Assembly: GCA_944321495.1 (NCBI GenBank)
Contig: CALULP010000014.1
Span: 36,787 to 100,786 of the forward strand
Source of the DNA: an uncultured Bacteroides sp.
GTDB lineage: Bacteria > Bacteroidota > Bacteroidia > Bacteroidales > Bacteroidaceae
Direction: 5' to 3'
Length of the DNA stretch: 64,000 nucleotides
Within the stretch, counting starts at the first letter, position 1, and each line of letters begins with the position of its first letter. The notes beneath the pieces are model-generated. The model searched no databases. It worked only from the letters and a program-made list of their open reading frames with translations, and was not told the origin of the DNA. Positions 55,179 through 63,989 of this stretch are shown in pieces. The translations under genes were made by a program, and so were the position numbers.

Positions 55179-56618
55179 TCAAAGCAAGGGGGACATCAAC
55201 CGCACAATGCTCTCGGCCACCTTGCGGTACCAAGGCCGCTTCACCCAGTTTTTGAGCGACAGGCGTACGCACTCGCGCTGGTCTTGCAAGAAGATTTCGC
55301 GCATCTGCAACGCCGTTTCCATGTCGTAAATAAAGGCATTCACCTCAAAATTGTGCTCAAAGCTACGGAAGTCGATGTTCGTGGACCCCACGGTAGAAAG
55401 TTCGTCATCGGAAACCATCATCTTGGAATGAAGAAAACCGGGCTTATACAGATAGACCTTGACACCGGCACGCAACACGTCCTCCAGATACGAGCAAGAG
55501 CCCAAATGCGTCCAACGGCTGTCCGACCGGTAAGGCAACATCAGGCGCACGTCCACTCCCGCAAGGGCTGCGGTCTGCATGGCAGTCAGCACAGGCTCGG
55601 TAGGCAGGAAGTAAGGCGTCTGCATATAAAAATACTTTTTCGCCCCCGAAATGGCCAAGACCAGCCCTTGCATAATCTCTTTCCAAGAGCCAAGAGGCTC
55701 GGCAGTCACCACCTGCACCAGCGAGTTCCCGCAATTTTCCAGCCCCGGGAAATAAGCAGCCTTGGTAAGCAGCGTGCGGTCCATAAAATACCAGTCGAGC
55801 AGAAAAGCCGTCTGCAAGCCATGCACCGCCTTGCCTTCCAGCAAGATGTGCGTGTCCCGCCAAATGCCCCAGTCGAAACCGCGCACGTAACGTTCCGCCA
55901 GATTCATGCCGCCTACAAACCCCACCCGGCCATCTATGACCACGATTTTCCGGTGGTTGCGGTAATTCACCTTACTGGTAAAAAGGGGGAAACGCACCTG
56001 CAAGAAAGCATGGGTCTCGATGCCGGCCTCGCGCATCTCCTCAAAAAAGCGGTTGGGCACCCGCCAGCAGCCCACATCGTCGTAAAGCACACGCACCTCC
56101 ACGCCCTGGCGTGCCTTATCCACCAAGACATCGCGCACCAGCCTGCCCACAGCATCGTCCTTAAAGATATAAAACTCCACGTGGATGTGCCTCTTGGCCT
56201 TCTGCAATTCACGCAGCAAAGCCTGAAGCATGGATGTGCCCGACGTGTACACTTCTACCCGGTTGCCTTCAAAAGGCAAAGCCCGGCTGATATTTCTGAA
56301 CAGCGACACCAACCGTTGGTAAGCAGCAGGCGGCTCTCCGGAAACCTGTGACAAAAATTCCTCCATCGGCTTCTTCAGCAGGTGCCCGTATCCTTTCTTG
56401 TTGATGATGCGCTCATGACGCTGGCTGCGCCCGAAGAAGAAATAAAACACCAGCCCCACCACAGGCAGAAAAGCCAGGACAAGCACCCACGCCAAAGTCT
56501 TCACCGGGTTACGGTTGTCGAGCACCACCACGACAATCGTGCCGATGACAATGGCAAAATACAGGATGTTGAATGTCCACGAAGCCACCTGGCTTGCTAT
56601 GAGTCCCCAGTCTATCAT
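55179..56618 (-). CDS. cls: Cardiolipin synthase (phospholipase D family)
   Basis: Cls joins two phosphatidylglycerols into cardiolipin at the inner membrane. The 479-residue protein has two N-terminal membrane helices (about residues 10-32 and 40-60) and two HKD motifs: NYRNHRKIVVIDGRVGFVGG and FLHSKMMVSDDELSTVGSTN, with FRSFEHNFEVNAF after the second. The frame starts at 56816, but MIDWGLIASQVASW at 56618 gives a normal N-terminus. A -7 box lies only 8 bases before this ATG (see findings). Confidence 0.93.
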   Translation of the reverse strand: MIDWGLIASQVASWTFNILYFAIVIGTIVVVVLDNRNPVKTLAWVLVLAFLPVVGLVFYFFFGRSQRHERIINKKGYGHLLKKPMEEFLSQVSGEPPAAYQRLVSLFRNISRALPFEGNRVEVYTSGTSMLQALLRELQKAKRHIHVEFYIFKDDAVGRLVRDVLVDKARQGVEVRVLYDDVGCWRVPNRFFEEMREAGIETHAFLQVRFPLFTSKVNYRNHRKIVVIDGRVGFVGGMNLAERYVRGFDWGIWRDTHILLEGKAVHGLQTAFLLDWYFMDRTLLTKAAYFPGLENCGNSLVQVVTAEPLGSWKEIMQGLVLAISGAKKYFYMQTPYFLPTEPVLTAMQTAALAGVDVRLMLPYRSDSRWTHLGSCSYLEDVLRAGVKVYLYKPGFLHSKMMVSDDELSTVGSTNIDFRSFEHNFEVNAFIYDMETALQMREIFLQDQRECVRLSLKNWVKRPWYRKVAESIVRLMSPLL

Positions 56619-56625
56619 GTAACGG

Positions 56626-56633
56626 CAAATATA
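56626..56633 (-). promoter_or_regulatory. -7-like element immediately before cls
   Basis: TATATTTG on the minus strand fits TAnnTTTG but ends 7 bases before the cls ATG, which would give almost no 5' leader. Confidence 0.3.
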
Positions 56634-56730
56634 GTGAAAAGAAAAACACCTCCGCCCACCGACGGGAAACAAATATTGCCAAGACCCACAAAAAAAAAAA
56701 AGAGCCATCCCCCCCCGCCCGGAATCATGA

Positions 56731-56790
56731 AAAATAAAAAAAACGCCCGCACAGCCTTGAAACACAAGAGGTGCGAAGACTGTACGGGCG
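56731..56790 (-). terminator. Terminator of the TonB-receptor-like gene
   Basis: CGCCCGTACAG and CTGTGCGGGCG (minus strand) form an 11-base stem with one wobble, followed by a long T run, about 30 bases after the stop. A C run and an A run lie further on toward cls. Confidence 0.8.
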
Positions 56791-56822
56791 TATGCCTTAA
56801 CAGCGGTAACCGACAATGCCGG

Positions 56823-59765
56823 TCAGAACCGCCTGCCCATGGGAGGCCTGCCGGGACCAGGGCCATGACCGGGACCCATCCCCGGTTGGGGACGTGCGGC
56901 CCGCTTCCCGCCAAAAATATTCAGGCGGTAGATGAAGCGAAGCATGCAATAGCTGTTCACCCCGTTGTACTCGTACACCGAACGACCGTTGGCTGTCAGC
57001 GAACGGGTGATGTTGCTCTGCTGTTTCAAGATGTCATACATTTCAAAGCTAACCGTGGCATCCCCATTAAGGAATGTCTGGGAAAGTTGGGCGTTCCATA
57101 TCAGCTCGTCGCGGTTCATGCTGCTGTCGCGGTAACCGCGGCGTCCTTGGTTGGAGATGTTGGTAGAAAGCGTCATGTTCCACGGTGCCATAATGGTGGT
57201 GAAAGCCCCGTATGAGAAAGTGTAAGGTTGTTGGTTGTTCGAAGGGGTCAGCCTGTCACGCTCAATGGTGTAGGCCAGCGTGCCGTTCAGACCCACCTCC
57301 AGCCAGTCGTTGCGGTAAGTACCGCTCAGGCGTTCGTTCAAGCTGAGGTTGGTGGTTGTGTTCTTCTGCTCGACGAGGGTACGCGTGTCGGTCAGATAGC
57401 CCACATTGTTCTGGTAACGTACGTTGGAGAAGCTGCCGATGTTAAACTTCTTGTTACGCAAGGCGGTGTTGAAACCGAACATGCCGAAAGCGTTCCAGTT
57501 GCCGTTGATGTTCTTCGGCGTGGTGGTCCATCCACCGGTCGCTTCGTTGTACACGCGGCTGTTGCTCACGCTGTTTTGCGTAGCCGAGAAGTTGAAGTGC
57601 GTCACAATGCTGCGCTGCTTGTCGGCATTATACGTGTTGTAGAACAGACGGATGCTATGGGTGAACGAAGGCTTCAAGCCCGGGTTACCGATACGCACGT
57701 TCTGCGGGTTGGAGTTGTCCACAATAGGCAACAGGTTTTCCATGCTGGGCTGGCTGCTGCGCCCGCGGTACATAAAGCGCAACTGGCTGATTTTGGAGAA
57801 CCGGTAGCGGAAGTCGATGTTCGGCGCGAAGTTGAACACGTTGCGCGTCGTATCTATCATGTAATCGCCTTTCTTGTAAGACAGCACCGTGTGCTGCGGC
57901 TGGAAAGACATACCCGCGCTCAACTGCCACTTCGAGCGGATGAACCGCAAAGACACCGAAGCATCGTGGTTATAATAGCGGTATTCGGCATACTTCCCGA
58001 GGCTGTCTACCTCATTGTTCAGGTAATCGGGAGGCAAGGGCTGTCCCAGCGTCCAGTCGTTTTGGCCGTGGTTGTACAAGTCGTAAGTACGCTTGTCGCT
58101 CTCGCTGTACATGTACTGGAACTGGTAATTGAATTGCAGGAAGGTGGCACGTCCCAAAGGCTCGCTATACGTCAGCTGTGCCCGGTAATTAAAGTCCTTG
58201 GTAGGCGTATGGATGTACTGGTTGCGAATCAGCACAGAGTCCTGCCCGGGATTCATCAAGCTTTCCAGCAGGTAATAGTGTGTCCTTGAGTCGGTGTACT
58301 GTTTGTTCACGTTGTCGCCGTAGCCGAAACGCCCGCGGAAAGTGATGTTACGCCCCCGGTCGTTCAGCTTGCGGTTCACCTGCAAGGTAGCTTCGGCGTC
58401 CAGGCTCTTGCCGTCGGTCAGCGTCCCGCTGTTGATGGCATTCACCCGGATGTCCCGCAACGGGTCATCCCCGTCCAGGTCGTCCTCGTCGTTCATCAGC
58501 AGGTTTTCCAGTTTCAGATAGTTGTTCGGATTGTCCACCAACTCATACGGGTCGCTGTTGAACGTACCCGACTCGGAATTAGACCAGTTGTCGGTCTTCC
58601 CGTAGCTGACGTTGGGGCGGAAAATGATGTTGGTCAGCGTATCGGGTGTCCATTCCAGGCGCAGGTTGGCGCGGAAGTTCTTGCTGATGTTCCGGCTCTG
58701 CGAGTTGGAGTTGGAGAATGAATTGCCGTTCGTCAGGAAGTCTTCCGTCGAACCGATGCTGGTAAGGTTGTTTTTCGTGTAATTGTAGCGCACGCTGCCG
58801 TCCATGTCAATCTTGTCGTTCTCCGTGGCAAAGTTCATGCCCACCCATTTCTTGTCCGTCAAGCCGTTGTTGCGACGGAAACGCGGACCGCCTCCACCGC
58901 CGGAGAAACCTTGGTCGTTGACGTTGTTCAACGAGCCGATGACCGACAGTTGCGTGCTGCCCCTGAAGTAGTTCACCATGCCGCGCACCGAGTAACGGTC
59001 TTCCGTACCGATAGCCGCATCGGCATTGCCAAACCAGCCGGTTTCCATTTCTTTCTTCACCGTCAGATCGAGCACGGTTTCCTCCTCGCCATCGTCAATG
59101 CCGGTGATACGCGCCAAGTCCGACTTCTTGTCATACGTCTTCAGTTTGTCAATCATCTCCACGGGCAGGTTTTTCAAGGCCGTCGCCACATCGCCGCCAA
59201 AAAATTCCTTTCCGTTCAGCATGATTTTGGAAACTTCCTTTCCGTTAATCGTCACGTTGCCGTCATCGTCCACCTCGGCGCCGGGCAGTTTCTTGACCAG
59301 TTCTTCCAGCGTGGCGCCCTGCGGCGTCCGGTAGGCCGACGAGTTAAACTGCACCGTGTCCTCCACGACCTGCACCTGCGGCGCCTCGGCAATTACCACC
59401 GCCTCGCTCAACAGCACGGCGTCTACCTCAAGCCTTACCGTTCCCACGCTCTCCACAGTGGCTATATTGGAGGCTTTCAGCTGTACCGGCACGAATTTTG
59501 TTTTATAACCGATGTAGGAAACTTTCAGCACGTACTTGCCGGCACGTACACGGGGCAACGAAAAACTGCCGTCACCTTTCGTGGCAATACCTTTCACATA
59601 CGTACTGTCGGGCAACGATAGCATCTGTATCGTAGCCTGCTCCACAGGGGTGTTCAGGTCATCCACGACCGTTCCCGTCACCGTAATGTTGCTTCTGTTT
59701 TGCGAAAAGGCGGACAGTGCCGAGACAAACAACAGCACCATCCCCAAAACTAATTTACTCTTCAT
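56823..59765 (-). CDS. TonB-receptor-like outer membrane barrel protein
   Basis: A 980-residue outer membrane protein. Signal peptide MKSKLVLGMVLLFVSALSAF; a carboxypeptidase-regulatory (CarboxypepD_reg-like) domain at about residues 27-110 (VTGTVVDDLNTPVEQATIQM, GDGSFSLPRVRAGKYVLKVS); a plug-like domain (about 115-230, with LEELVKKLPGAEVDDDGNVT, INGKEVSKIMLNGKEFFGGD); and a long outer-membrane beta-barrel (family 3 type) rich in Asn, Tyr and Phe. The tail GPGHGPGPGRPPMGRRF is rich in Gly and Pro. It has no SusD partner, so a non-glycan role such as metal or peptide uptake, or a structural role, is possible. Confidence 0.85.
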   Translation of the reverse strand: MKSKLVLGMVLLFVSALSAFSQNRSNITVTGTVVDDLNTPVEQATIQMLSLPDSTYVKGIATKGDGSFSLPRVRAGKYVLKVSYIGYKTKFVPVQLKASNIATVESVGTVRLEVDAVLLSEAVVIAEAPQVQVVEDTVQFNSSAYRTPQGATLEELVKKLPGAEVDDDGNVTINGKEVSKIMLNGKEFFGGDVATALKNLPVEMIDKLKTYDKKSDLARITGIDDGEEETVLDLTVKKEMETGWFGNADAAIGTEDRYSVRGMVNYFRGSTQLSVIGSLNNVNDQGFSGGGGGPRFRRNNGLTDKKWVGMNFATENDKIDMDGSVRYNYTKNNLTSIGSTEDFLTNGNSFSNSNSQSRNISKNFRANLRLEWTPDTLTNIIFRPNVSYGKTDNWSNSESGTFNSDPYELVDNPNNYLKLENLLMNDEDDLDGDDPLRDIRVNAINSGTLTDGKSLDAEATLQVNRKLNDRGRNITFRGRFGYGDNVNKQYTDSRTHYYLLESLMNPGQDSVLIRNQYIHTPTKDFNYRAQLTYSEPLGRATFLQFNYQFQYMYSESDKRTYDLYNHGQNDWTLGQPLPPDYLNNEVDSLGKYAEYRYYNHDASVSLRFIRSKWQLSAGMSFQPQHTVLSYKKGDYMIDTTRNVFNFAPNIDFRYRFSKISQLRFMYRGRSSQPSMENLLPIVDNSNPQNVRIGNPGLKPSFTHSIRLFYNTYNADKQRSIVTHFNFSATQNSVSNSRVYNEATGGWTTTPKNINGNWNAFGMFGFNTALRNKKFNIGSFSNVRYQNNVGYLTDTRTLVEQKNTTTNLSLNERLSGTYRNDWLEVGLNGTLAYTIERDRLTPSNNQQPYTFSYGAFTTIMAPWNMTLSTNISNQGRRGYRDSSMNRDELIWNAQLSQTFLNGDATVSFEMYDILKQQSNITRSLTANGRSVYEYNGVNSYCMLRFIYRLNIFGGKRAARPQPGMGPGHGPGPGRPPMGRRF

Positions 59766-59877
59766 GTGTCTATTCTTATACTATACTTATTGTCAACAAC
59801 CGCATGTTTTTGCACACTGTACCTTTGACGGACACCGAAGCAGAAGGTTTAATCCGGGGGTTAATAAAATGTCTTAA

Positions 59878-60291
59878 TTATCGACGATGATGTTTAAATA
59901 ATCTGTCAACTGCCGCTTTTTTGATACCAAATTCCAGGCAAAGCACGTTCAACAGCAGAAAAATGAGAAAAGAAGAAGTGTCCACGCTGAACACATCCCC
60001 CCGGGCTACGCGGTAAACCATCCCGCCAAATACAAACAGCACGGTCAGGAACATGGCGTTGCGGGTGGCACGGTTGCGTATCTGCTCCGTCTCGGCATTC
60101 TCTTGGCGCGACAGGGCGAAGAGAATCATCAATGCCCCCAACATCATCAGCAGCTTGGAACACTCTTTGTAAAACAACAGGTTACTGTCGTTTATCACCC
60201 CCGCCATCATGAAGATGAAAGGCAGGAACAATGCCAACGCGATGACCCCATAGCCTATCGGGCGGCAGTATACAGGAAGCAATGCTTTCAT
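59878..60291 (-). CDS. Small polytopic membrane protein
   Basis: A 137-residue protein with about four membrane helices: GVIALALFLPFIFMMAGVI, LLMMLGALMILFAL, NAMFLTVLFVFGGMVYRV and SSFLIFLLLNVLCLEFGI, and a basic C-terminus (LFKHHRR). I do not recognise a family. It is divergent from aroB, with its own -7 box at 60359-60366, and lies upstream of the large barrel gene on the same strand. Confidence 0.65.
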   Translation of the reverse strand: MKALLPVYCRPIGYGVIALALFLPFIFMMAGVINDSNLLFYKECSKLLMMLGALMILFALSRQENAETEQIRNRATRNAMFLTVLFVFGGMVYRVARGDVFSVDTSSFLIFLLLNVLCLEFGIKKAAVDRLFKHHRR

Positions 60292-60358
60292 AAGGAAAAC
60301 TACAATTTATGCGGTTCAACCGGTGTTTTTTCAAACCCACCGTTCTTTTATTCGCGCA

Positions 60359-60366
60359 CAAAGATA
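60359..60366 (-). promoter_or_regulatory. -7 promoter element of the small membrane protein
   Basis: TATCTTTG on the minus strand fits TAnnTTTG, 67 bases before the ATG at 60291. Confidence 0.5.
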
Positions 60367-60386
60367 CACCTTTCGGGTGGAAATCC

Positions 60387-60394
60387 TATCTTTG
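60387..60394 (+). promoter_or_regulatory. -7 promoter element of aroB
   Basis: TATCTTTG fits TAnnTTTG, 31 bases before the aroB ATG at 60426; divergent from the 60359 element. Confidence 0.55.
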
Positions 60395-60425
60395 CGACAC
60401 ATAAAACAACGTTTTATCCTACATT

Positions 60426-61481
60426 ATGAACCGACAAGAAGTGATACTGTGCGAAGAATTGGGGAAAAATCTGGAACAAGCCATCAAGAGTTGCCCCCAC
60501 GACAAACTTTTCATCCTGACCGACGAGCATACCCACCGGCTCTGCCTGCCGGCCCTTTCGGACATCCCCTCCCTGCAAAGTGCTGAAGAAATCACCATCG
60601 CCCCCGAAGACCTGCATAAGAATCTCGACACCCTTTCTGCCGTATGGCAGGCACTCAGCAGCCGGGGAGCCACCCGCCACAGCCTGCTTGTCAACCTGGG
60701 AGGAGGCATGGTAACCGACCTGGGCGGCTTTGCCGCCGCCACGTTCAAGCGGGGCATAGCCTACATCAACCTGCCCACCACACTGCTCGCCATGGTCGAT
60801 GCAGCCGTAGGAGGCAAAACAGGCATAAACTTCAACGGGCTGAAAAATGAAATCGGAGCTTTCTATCCGGCGAAGTATGTGCTGCTCGAAACCGAATTCC
60901 TGCGCACGCTGGACCGCCACAACTTCTTCTCCGGCTATGCCGAAATGCTGAAACACGGGCTGATAAGCGACGTTCCCCATTGGGCAGAATTGCTGAACTT
61001 CGATACCGGCCGCCCCGACTACCCCCGCCTCAAGCAACTGGTGGGACGCTCCGTACAGGTGAAAGAGAACATCGTAGAGCAAGACCCCCACGAACACGGC
61101 ATCCGCAAAGCCCTCAACCTGGGGCACACCATCGGGCATGCCTTCGAAAGTCTTGCCTTGGCAGAAAACCGTCCCGTGCTGCACGGCTACGCAGTGGCTT
61201 GGGGACTCGTCTGCGAGCTCTACCTGTCGCACCTGAAAGCCGGCTTCCCCCGGGACAAAATGCAGCAGACCATCCGCTTCATCAAAGAAAACTACGGCAC
61301 TTTCGCCTTCGACTGCAAACAGTACGACCGCCTCTACGAACTGATGACACACGACAAGAAAAACACCGCCGGCATCATCAACTTCACCCTCCTGCGCGAA
61401 GTGGGCGACATCGTCCTCAACCAGACGGCCGACAAAGACACCATCTTCGAAGCATTGGACTTTTACCGGGAGTGCATGTAA
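60426..61481 (+). CDS. aroB: 3-dehydroquinate synthase
   Basis: AroB makes 3-dehydroquinate from DAHP, the second shikimate-pathway step, with NAD+ and zinc. The 351-residue protein has the NAD site LVNLGGGMVTDLGGFAAATF (about residues 90-109), INLPTTLLAMVDAAVGGKTG, the zinc region EMLKHGLISD, RKALNLGHTIGHAFE and HGYAVAWGLVCE. It is a single gene with a hairpin (GAGGGTGTGCG and CGCACACCCTC, 61505-61528) after it. Confidence 0.96.
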   Translation: MNRQEVILCEELGKNLEQAIKSCPHDKLFILTDEHTHRLCLPALSDIPSLQSAEEITIAPEDLHKNLDTLSAVWQALSSRGATRHSLLVNLGGGMVTDLGGFAAATFKRGIAYINLPTTLLAMVDAAVGGKTGINFNGLKNEIGAFYPAKYVLLETEFLRTLDRHNFFSGYAEMLKHGLISDVPHWAELLNFDTGRPDYPRLKQLVGRSVQVKENIVEQDPHEHGIRKALNLGHTIGHAFESLALAENRPVLHGYAVAWGLVCELYLSHLKAGFPRDKMQQTIRFIKENYGTFAFDCKQYDRLYELMTHDKKNTAGIINFTLLREVGDIVLNQTADKDTIFEALDFYRECM

Positions 61482-61504
61482 GGGCGCCCCTGCACACAAC
61501 AACA

Positions 61505-61528
61505 GAGGGTGTGCGCCCGCACACCCTC
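61505..61528. terminator. GC-rich hairpin between aroB and DUF6266 gene
   Basis: An 11-base perfect inverted repeat with a minimal loop. There is no T run, so factor-independent termination is uncertain. Confidence 0.5.
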
Positions 61529-61577
61529 ACATTCCAGCCTGACACATTTCCGCCAGGCACTTCCTTGGACCAGAGCA

Positions 61578-62264
61578 TTATCCCATCTGCTGGTTGCCCT
61601 CCCCACTGTCATCATCGTCGTCCGGCTCCGTGCCCGCCGCGTCATTCTTCAGGCAGATGCTGTTCGATGCCCGCCTGTCCTCGCTGCAGAAAGCGAAGTA
61701 CACAGCCAACGCCTCGCCGTCCCAACTTGCCGGAAGGGAAAGTTCCGCCGTCCCGTCCGCACGAGCGGCAGCCGACACATTGCACACCGCCTCCTGTCTG
61801 TCCTTGTTGTAAGCCAACACCATGACAGCGTCCGTTCCCTGCGCATCGCCCGTACCACTATTGTCCGTCCAACTGAAAGTCGCCTTGCCGGTCGCCACTT
61901 CCACTGCCGCATCCGCCACCGCCGTCAGGCTGCCCTGGCTCACGCGCACCTTGTCGAAGTCCAGTGACGCTTTCTCCGCACAGCCCTCCACGGCATAGCG
62001 CAGCAAGTACGACATAGCCGCGTTTACAGGCGTCTGTTTAGATGCATACTCCCGGAAACCGTTTTGAATGAACGGCTTGGCAGCCTTACAGAAGTGCGCC
62101 GCCGTCCGGAACTTTCCGCGCTGGCACTGCTGCTTCACCGTGTTGGGGTTGTGCACACTCACGGCCAGCGCCCGCATGTAGTTAATTGATTTCCACGTAC
62201 TGCCTACCACAGTACCCACTTTCCCTGAGAATCCGCCCAGGATGCCTTGATTAATCTTTCCCAT
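61578..62264 (-). CDS. DUF6266-family protein with acidic tail
   Basis: A 228-residue protein opening MGKINQGILGGFSGKVGTVV, GSTWKSINYMRALAVSVHNP and then QRGKFRTAAHFCKAAKPFIQ, the DUF6266 pattern seen in many Bacteroides hypotheticals, often in multiple copies. Two Ig-like halves follow (TGKATFSWTDNSGTGDAQGT). The end EPDDDDDSGEGNQQMG is acidic. No signal peptide. Function unknown. A promoter at 62392-62423 precedes it. Confidence 0.8.
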   Translation of the reverse strand: MGKINQGILGGFSGKVGTVVGSTWKSINYMRALAVSVHNPNTVKQQCQRGKFRTAAHFCKAAKPFIQNGFREYASKQTPVNAAMSYLLRYAVEGCAEKASLDFDKVRVSQGSLTAVADAAVEVATGKATFSWTDNSGTGDAQGTDAVMVLAYNKDRQEAVCNVSAAARADGTAELSLPASWDGEALAVYFAFCSEDRRASNSICLKNDAAGTEPDDDDDSGEGNQQMG

Positions 62265-62391
62265 AATCGTAATAAAAGTTTAGTTAATAAATAATTTTGC
62301 TTTTGTGAATATTGCAAGCGTTTCCATGCCAATTCTTGCTCGGTACTCACCAGCCGGGAAAATGAAACCAATCGTTTTCGTTTTCCATTTA

Positions 62392-62423
62392 CAAAGATAA
62401 GACACATTTGCAAAATCACCAAA
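62392..62423 (-). promoter_or_regulatory. Promoter of the DUF6266 gene
   Basis: On the minus strand TTTG (62420-62423) and TATCTTTG (62392-62399) are 20 bases apart, a good -33/-7 pair, about 127 bases before the ATG at 62264. The long leader is AT-rich. Confidence 0.55.
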
Positions 62424-62524
62424 CTTTTTAGTTGAAAAATGAAAATTATTTTGAAAACATTTCAATACATTTTGTGAATCAGTAATTTAAATCATGAATT
62501 CCATTTTCAAATCAAAAAACAACA

Positions 62525-62692
62525 TCAATATTCATAACTCATCACCTTCCTCAGTGGTGCCAATAACCGCTCCAGCACGTTGCGGTCGGCCAGAATGATG
62601 TCCGCACTGCCTTTCAGCTCTTTGGCGGCGGGGAGTTGCTTGCTGTAGTTGGTGCGCAAGCCTTCGGGCAGGCTTTGAAAGCCAGTATCCAA
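62525..62692 (-). pseudogene. Remnant: C-terminus of a HlyD-family secretion protein
   Basis: Translated on the minus strand, this gives the terminal stretch SLPEGLRTNYSKQLPAAKEL then KGSADIILADRNVLERLLAP. The pattern LPEGLxTNYxKxLPxxxxxxGSADIIxxDxxLLERLxxPL is the usual end of HlyD-type membrane-fusion proteins of peptide exporters. No start or upstream HlyD domains exist; it is fused in frame to the ABC fragment at 62693. I regard it as the leftover of a deletion. Confidence 0.65.
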
Positions 62693-63033
62693 GCTATACA
62701 GCCCGTTGCCAAGTAGGAAGATACCCAGCACCGTCAGGTCATAATAAGCCAGCACGATGGCAAAGATGAAGAAGCTCACGAACGAGAACAGCGTACTCCG
62801 ATGGACGACCCCGTCAGGAAGTTCTTGATGCGCTCATGGTCGCCTATGCGCTGCATGATGCTGCCCACCATCTTCGTGTCGAAGAAGTGCAGGGGCAACT
62901 TCATCAGCTTGGCCAGGAAGTCCGATATCAGCGAGATGAAGATGCGCGCGTTCACGTGCAGCAATATCCAGCTGCGTATGAACTCCACCGACAGTTGTAG
63001 ACAAAAACCGCTTGCTATCTTCCCGTTCGTCGT
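62693..63033 (-). pseudogene. Remnant: transmembrane domain of a peptide ABC exporter
   Basis: The frame VEFIRSWILLHVNARIFISL, then ISDFLAKLMKLPLHFFDTKM and VGSIMQRIGDHERIKNFLTG, is the membrane domain of bacteriocin-type (peptidase-containing) ABC exporters. A one-base frameshift near 62799 moves the reading to FAIVLAYYDLTVLGIFLLGN, which continues the same domain. Peptidase and ATPase domains are absent, and the piece runs directly into a HlyD end, so this is a broken cassette. Confidence 0.7.
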
Positions 63034-63630
63034 TTATATGGATAACCCTAATGTTCTGAAATAGTTTAATATATGTTCGTTTTCAATATTCCGCATATAA
63101 CTGTCCATATATTCCCAATCGGGATTACCATTTTCATCCGCGGGGAGAGTAAGAACTTCCTTTGCCAAGCGGGTGGCACTTCTCTTATATCCAAAATTGT
63201 ATTTCCCCCTTATCCTGTCTGCAACTGTTGTGATGAATGTGCCAATATATTTGTTAAGATGTTCATTGTACCCCAATGTCATGTCTGATGTGGCAATAAA
63301 ATCTTCTGCTTTATAAACGGAATACCCCATAGACCCTTCTCCGTTGCGGATAAAGGCTATACAATTGCCCTTTTGCATCAAATCCTTGTCGGCGACAACA
63401 AAACAAAGCACTCCATTGTTCTGATTAGTTGCCCCAAGATAGCTGATGCCGTTCTCGACTTTTTCAATGTGGTTGAGACCTTTTGATTTGCCTGGCACAA
63501 GGATAGGAAACAAATCACGGATGAGAAAGTGTTTCCATTTTACCCCCCCCATTTTAGAATTATTAACAATTTGTCTGTCCTTAAAGAATTTGAGGGTTGT
63601 TTTGAGGATATCTTGCTCAACTTCTTTCAT
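63034..63630 (-). CDS. Single-TRD restriction-modification specificity protein
   Basis: About 198 residues resembling one target-recognition domain of a type I or BcgI-like specificity subunit: KWKHFLIRDLFPILVPGKSK, GISYLGATNQNNGVLCFVVA, GNCIAFIRNGEGSMGYSVYK, ATSDMTLGYNEHLNKYIGTF and ITTVADRIRGKYNFGYKRS. Normal HsdS has two such domains; this has one, and no HsdR or HsdM is in the window. An alternative start is 63672. A tract of eight G (minus strand, 63543-63550) lies inside the frame at KMGGVKWK. It may be a fragment of a larger system or a phase-variable gene. Confidence 0.6.
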   Translation of the reverse strand: MKEVEQDILKTTLKFFKDRQIVNNSKMGGVKWKHFLIRDLFPILVPGKSKGLNHIEKVENGISYLGATNQNNGVLCFVVADKDLMQKGNCIAFIRNGEGSMGYSVYKAEDFIATSDMTLGYNEHLNKYIGTFITTVADRIRGKYNFGYKRSATRLAKEVLTLPADENGNPDWEYMDSYMRNIENEHILNYFRTLGLSI

Positions 63631-63672
63631 AAAATAATAGGATAAAACGCAGAATAAGGCAAATTTGAGCAT

Positions 63673-63869
63673 TCTCGCTGACAGTCAGAGAGTTTGGCTT
63701 CGGATGGAACAAATTGGCATAAGGTCGGGAAAACGGATTTAGGCAGATTGCAGAAATAGATGCACTTCCAAATCATTACCCGACACCTGATGCACATTTA
63801 ACACTAACAGTCTCTATTTCTGCGTTCTGCGTAGGTTTACATTCTGCCTTTACAACTCCCGTAAACTAA
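63673..63869. other. Intergenic stretch upstream of the specificity gene
   Basis: About 200 AT-rich bases. CAGAAATAGA and TCTATTTCTG form a distant inverted repeat. No gene or complete promoter is recognised. Confidence 0.4.
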
Positions 63870-63989
63870 TTTTGCACCAAACAAATTGCCAATATGCTGG
63901 GCTTTCAATATCCACAACATTTTCTTCGATTCTTCAAGAAGCGGGTAGGATGTACTCCAAAAGAATTTAAGAACAGTGTGGCAACATAG
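63870..63989 (+). pseudogene. Remnant: C-terminus of an AraC-family regulator
   Basis: The frame TKQIANMLGFQYPQHFLRFF, then KKRVGCTPKEFKNSVAT, matches the second helix-turn-helix and final residues of AraC-family regulators. An in-frame stop (TAA at 63867-63869) precedes it, so no complete gene is present on this side; only this tail remains. Confidence 0.65.
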
